The notes beneath the pieces are model-generated. The model saw only the letters and a program-made list of their open reading frames with translations. It was not told the DNA's origin and did not search any database. Made by a program: the position numbers and the translations under genes. Below are positions 28,428-30,094 of a stretch of DNA of 30,094 bases, piece after piece (positions within the stretch are counted from its first letter, which is position 1; every line of letters starts with the position of its first letter). Source of the DNA: a virus; IMG/VR virus record IMGVR_UViG_3300000553_000222, positions 1-30,094 of that record; one strand, 5' to 3'.

Positions 28428-28456
28428 TTGACCCAAAATACCCAAAATAGTATAAT
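28428..28456 (+). promoter_or_regulatory. Sigma70-like promoter (TTGACC-17-TATAAT)
   Basis: -35 at 28428-28433, -10 at 28451-28456, 17-bp spacer with CCCAAAATA repeated twice. It is the closest sibling of the promoter at 7210 and drives the operon from 28488 on. Confidence 0.85.
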
Positions 28457-28487
28457 GTATGTATAGTAATTAATAAGGGAGTTAAAA

Positions 28488-28817
28488 ATGAAAACAAATG
28501 AGCTAGATACAAAATCCGCAGGTTATTATGCTTTTGCTGCCGCACGTGATGCCCGTATGCGTAACATTATAGAATCTTCACATTACTCAGAAAAACAAAA
28601 AATCTCCGCAGATCGTATGGCTCTTGCGTTAGAGTTAGTTTACCAAGCTAAAGGTATCTATATTAATTACCGTAAAAAGTTTATTGCAGTAAAAGTGGAT
28701 CGGGCGTATGTTAAAGATCGTAATAATTTAAACTTATTAGAAGCAGATTACGAAGCATTGGGTTACAAAAAATCTGCAAGTCCACAAGGCATTACATACC
28801 ACATTCCAAAGGCCTAA
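28488..28817 (+). CDS. Hypothetical protein (109 aa)
   Basis: Basic protein with an AAGGGAGTT ribosome-binding site. Predicted helices at the N-terminus (SAGYYAFAAARDARMRNII, KISADRMALALELVYQA) are followed by strands (GIYINYRKKFIAVKV) and a C-terminal EADYEALGYKKSA... segment. No recognised family. First gene of a four- or five-gene operon ending with the second SleB hydrolase and unknown genes. Confidence 0.72.
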   Translation: MKTNELDTKSAGYYAFAAARDARMRNIIESSHYSEKQKISADRMALALELVYQAKGIYINYRKKFIAVKVDRAYVKDRNNLNLLEADYEALGYKKSASPQGITYHIPKA

Positions 28818-28821
28818 TACT

Positions 28822-29049
28822 ATGCAATTAAACCGACGTAAAATAAAAAATATAGAAGTTGATGGAGTTGATTCAGATGACTATCCAGACTTCTGCGATG
28901 CTTTCTTTAGCTATGCTGAATACGAAGATGGTACACCATTGAACGATGACGAGTTAGAAACACTTGGCGAAGAATTCAGTGATCTCATTAACCAATTGGC
29001 ACACGATGCAGTAACTGATGGTGCCGACGACTACGATATAGAGAGATAA
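28822..29049 (+). CDS. Small acidic phage protein with DYPDFCDAF motif
   Basis: 75-residue protein opening with basic NRRKIKNIEVDGVD, then DYPDFCDAFFSYAEYEDGTPLNDDELE. The IEVDG.D..DYPDF.DAF...A...DG..L.D.ELE pattern is a widespread conserved family in T4-like and other phages with no assigned function. Here the C-terminus (LGEEFSDLINQLAHDAV...) differs from the form I recall. The stop overlaps the next ATG (TAATG). Confidence 0.72.
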   Translation: MQLNRRKIKNIEVDGVDSDDYPDFCDAFFSYAEYEDGTPLNDDELETLGEEFSDLINQLAHDAVTDGADDYDIER

Positions 29050-29588
29050 TGTTTTCAAACCGTACGTTAATTATCATTGGTTGCACTTTACTTGGACTGT
29101 TACTCTTGCGTCAAGAATTACGTATGGACAAGGTTGAGGACAAGTTAGACCAGATTACCGACATTATCCAAACTACAGAAAAGGTAAAGTACACTAAGAA
29201 TGATCTTGATTGTTTAACCAAAAATGTATACTATGAAGCCGGGGTAGAAGATACGCCGGGAAAGTATGCAGTAGCTCATGTAACCGTAAATCGTTTGAAA
29301 ACAGGTTATTGGGGTAAGAGTGTTTGTAATGTAGTTTATGCCAAGTCGCAGTTTTCTTGGACTATGCAAAAGAAGTTACCTAAACCGAATCCTACAGTTT
29401 GGGCAGAATCACGTGCAGTAGCAGAAAAAGTTTTAACTGGGTATCGCGTTAGTGGATTGATGCATAGTTTGTATTACCATGCAATTTATATCAAAGATCC
29501 AAAATGGGCGGATACCCGACACGAAGCAGGACAAATTGGTAATCATGTTTTTTACAATAAGGCTAAAAACAGTAACATTGAGATCTAA
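29049..29588 (+). CDS. Membrane-anchored SleB-type cell-wall hydrolase
   Basis: 179-residue second SleB/Hydrolase_2 protein. An N-terminal hydrophobic segment at about 7-20 (LIIIGCTLLGLLLL) without a clear cleavage site suggests a signal-anchor, followed by a short helical linker. The domain begins at DLDCLTKNVYYEAG, with the conserved Glu, continues with YAVAHVTVNRLKTG, QFSW and a YYHA motif, and ends with GNHVFYNKA. Compared with the secreted copy at 5515 it lacks the about 38-residue insertion before QFSW. The two hydrolases probably differ in localisation or timing. Confidence 0.87.
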   Translation: MFSNRTLIIIGCTLLGLLLLRQELRMDKVEDKLDQITDIIQTTEKVKYTKNDLDCLTKNVYYEAGVEDTPGKYAVAHVTVNRLKTGYWGKSVCNVVYAKSQFSWTMQKKLPKPNPTVWAESRAVAEKVLTGYRVSGLMHSLYYHAIYIKDPKWADTRHEAGQIGNHVFYNKAKNSNIEI

Positions 29589-29589
29589 T

Positions 29590-29976
29590 ATGACTGATAG
29601 AACACTAACTTACGAAGAAGAGTATGCCTGGGCAAGTTTGCAAGGACGTTCGGCACAGTTCATTATGAAGTATGGTACAGTAGAGGATATGGTACGAGAA
29701 GCCGGTGACTTGTTACGGGGACAATCTGACTCTACAATAGATGAATGTTTTACTATGTTAATGGATAAAGATCTCGGCCCTGTGGATACGTTGCGTGTAG
29801 TAAAGTCGTGGATGGTAAACGACAAGGTTGCATTAAATCCATCTCGACTTAAAGTATTTGATGAATTCCACAAAATAATGAGCAAGTTTATGTTTCGGGA
29901 CAAAGACCATACATACACAGCAGAAGAAGACGAAGTATATGAACGGGTACAAGTTGTACTAGGTCGTAACTATTAA
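29590..29976 (+). CDS. Hypothetical protein (128 aa)
   Basis: Start at 29590 (MTDRTLTYEEEYAW), one base after the SleB stop; the longer in-frame ATG at 29479 lies inside the SleB gene. Mixed-charge, mostly helical protein (TVEDMVREAGDLLRG, TIDECFTMLMDKDLG, RLKVFDEFHKIMSKFMF). No motif identified. Same operon. Confidence 0.7.
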   Translation: MTDRTLTYEEEYAWASLQGRSAQFIMKYGTVEDMVREAGDLLRGQSDSTIDECFTMLMDKDLGPVDTLRVVKSWMVNDKVALNPSRLKVFDEFHKIMSKFMFRDKDHTYTAEEDEVYERVQVVLGRNY

Positions 29977-29989
29977 TCAAGGAGAAGAA

Positions 29990-30094
29990 ATGAAAGACTA
30001 TCGTTTTTATGGTGATGAAATGGAAGTATTGGGTCAACGGTTGGATGCGGCTCGCGAAGCATTGGCCCGTGCCAAGACACCATGGGCTAAGACA
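29990..30094 (+). CDS. Unknown protein, 3' end outside window
   Basis: First 35 codons of a gene (MKDYRFYGDEMEVLGQRLDAA...) preceded by AAGGAGAAG. The visible part is a charged helix with Ala-rich repeats (AAREALARAK). Too short to identify. Confidence 0.7.
   Translation, partial: MKDYRFYGDEMEVLGQRLDAAREALARAKTPWAKT

Overview
The window looks like part of an AT-rich genome of a contractile-tailed (T4-superfamily-like) bacteriophage from an aquatic setting. Evidence: class Ia ribonucleotide reductase genes separated by a free-standing homing endonuclease (the position of mobE in T-even phages), a PAAR tail-tip protein, several tail-fibre-type genes, UV-damage endonuclease UvsE, an Hsp20 chaperone, two SleB-type cell-wall hydrolases, and repeated T4-like late promoter boxes (xATAAATA/xxTAAATA). 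The host is probably a Gram-negative bacterium. The phage-encoded ribosomal protein bS21 ends in LPKKLY, which from memory resembles betaproteobacterial bS21, so a beta host is a weak inference. I found no tRNA, rRNA, CRISPR array, integrase or transposase.

Layout. 1-2944: nucleotide-reduction operon (nrdA 3' part, HNH endonuclease, nrdB, glutaredoxin). 2947-5393: LSm-like small protein, PAAR protein and a large Ser/Thr/Asn-rich probable tail-tip or baseplate protein. 5433-9601: promoter-led run with a secreted SleB hydrolase, a zincin-like protein, many small unknown genes and uvsE, closed by a UUCG-loop terminator. 9670-13869: virion/fibre block (two long fibres and two small proteins). 13879-15763: a large multi-pass membrane protein and rpsU. 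15765-19501: minus-strand glycosyltransferase-like gene, then hsp20, clpS, GIY-YIG endonuclease, nucleotidyltransferase, DEDDh exonuclease and an unknown gene. 19514-20328: a cluster of tiny, mostly membrane, proteins on both strands. 20381-24974: glycosyltransferase-like gene on minus, then UDP-sugar dehydrogenase, Fe/2OG-oxygenase-like protein, amidinotransferase and a Rossmann-like protein. 24977-26242: third fibre-type gene. 26239-27581: minus-strand operon of another glycosyltransferase-like paralogue and a Lys/Ala-rich histone-like protein. 27670-30094: phasin-like small protein, small unknown genes, a second membrane-anchored SleB hydrolase and a partial gene. No stretch over about 300 bases lacks a gene.

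Regulation is unusually legible. Nine sigma70-like promoters all have exactly 17 bp between -35 and -10, and about a dozen T4-like late boxes are present on both strands. Several genes carry both kinds. Several late boxes, and one sigma70 promoter, sit so close to the ATG that the transcript should be leaderless or nearly so. Two plus-strand genes (hsp20 and the phasin-like gene) share a structured 5' leader whose hairpin is preserved by compensatory changes. Two small minus-strand genes share a different duplicated hairpin leader. These leaders, the three scattered minus-strand glycosyltransferase-like paralogues, and the auxiliary ClpS/bS21/sugar-modification genes are the most interesting content.
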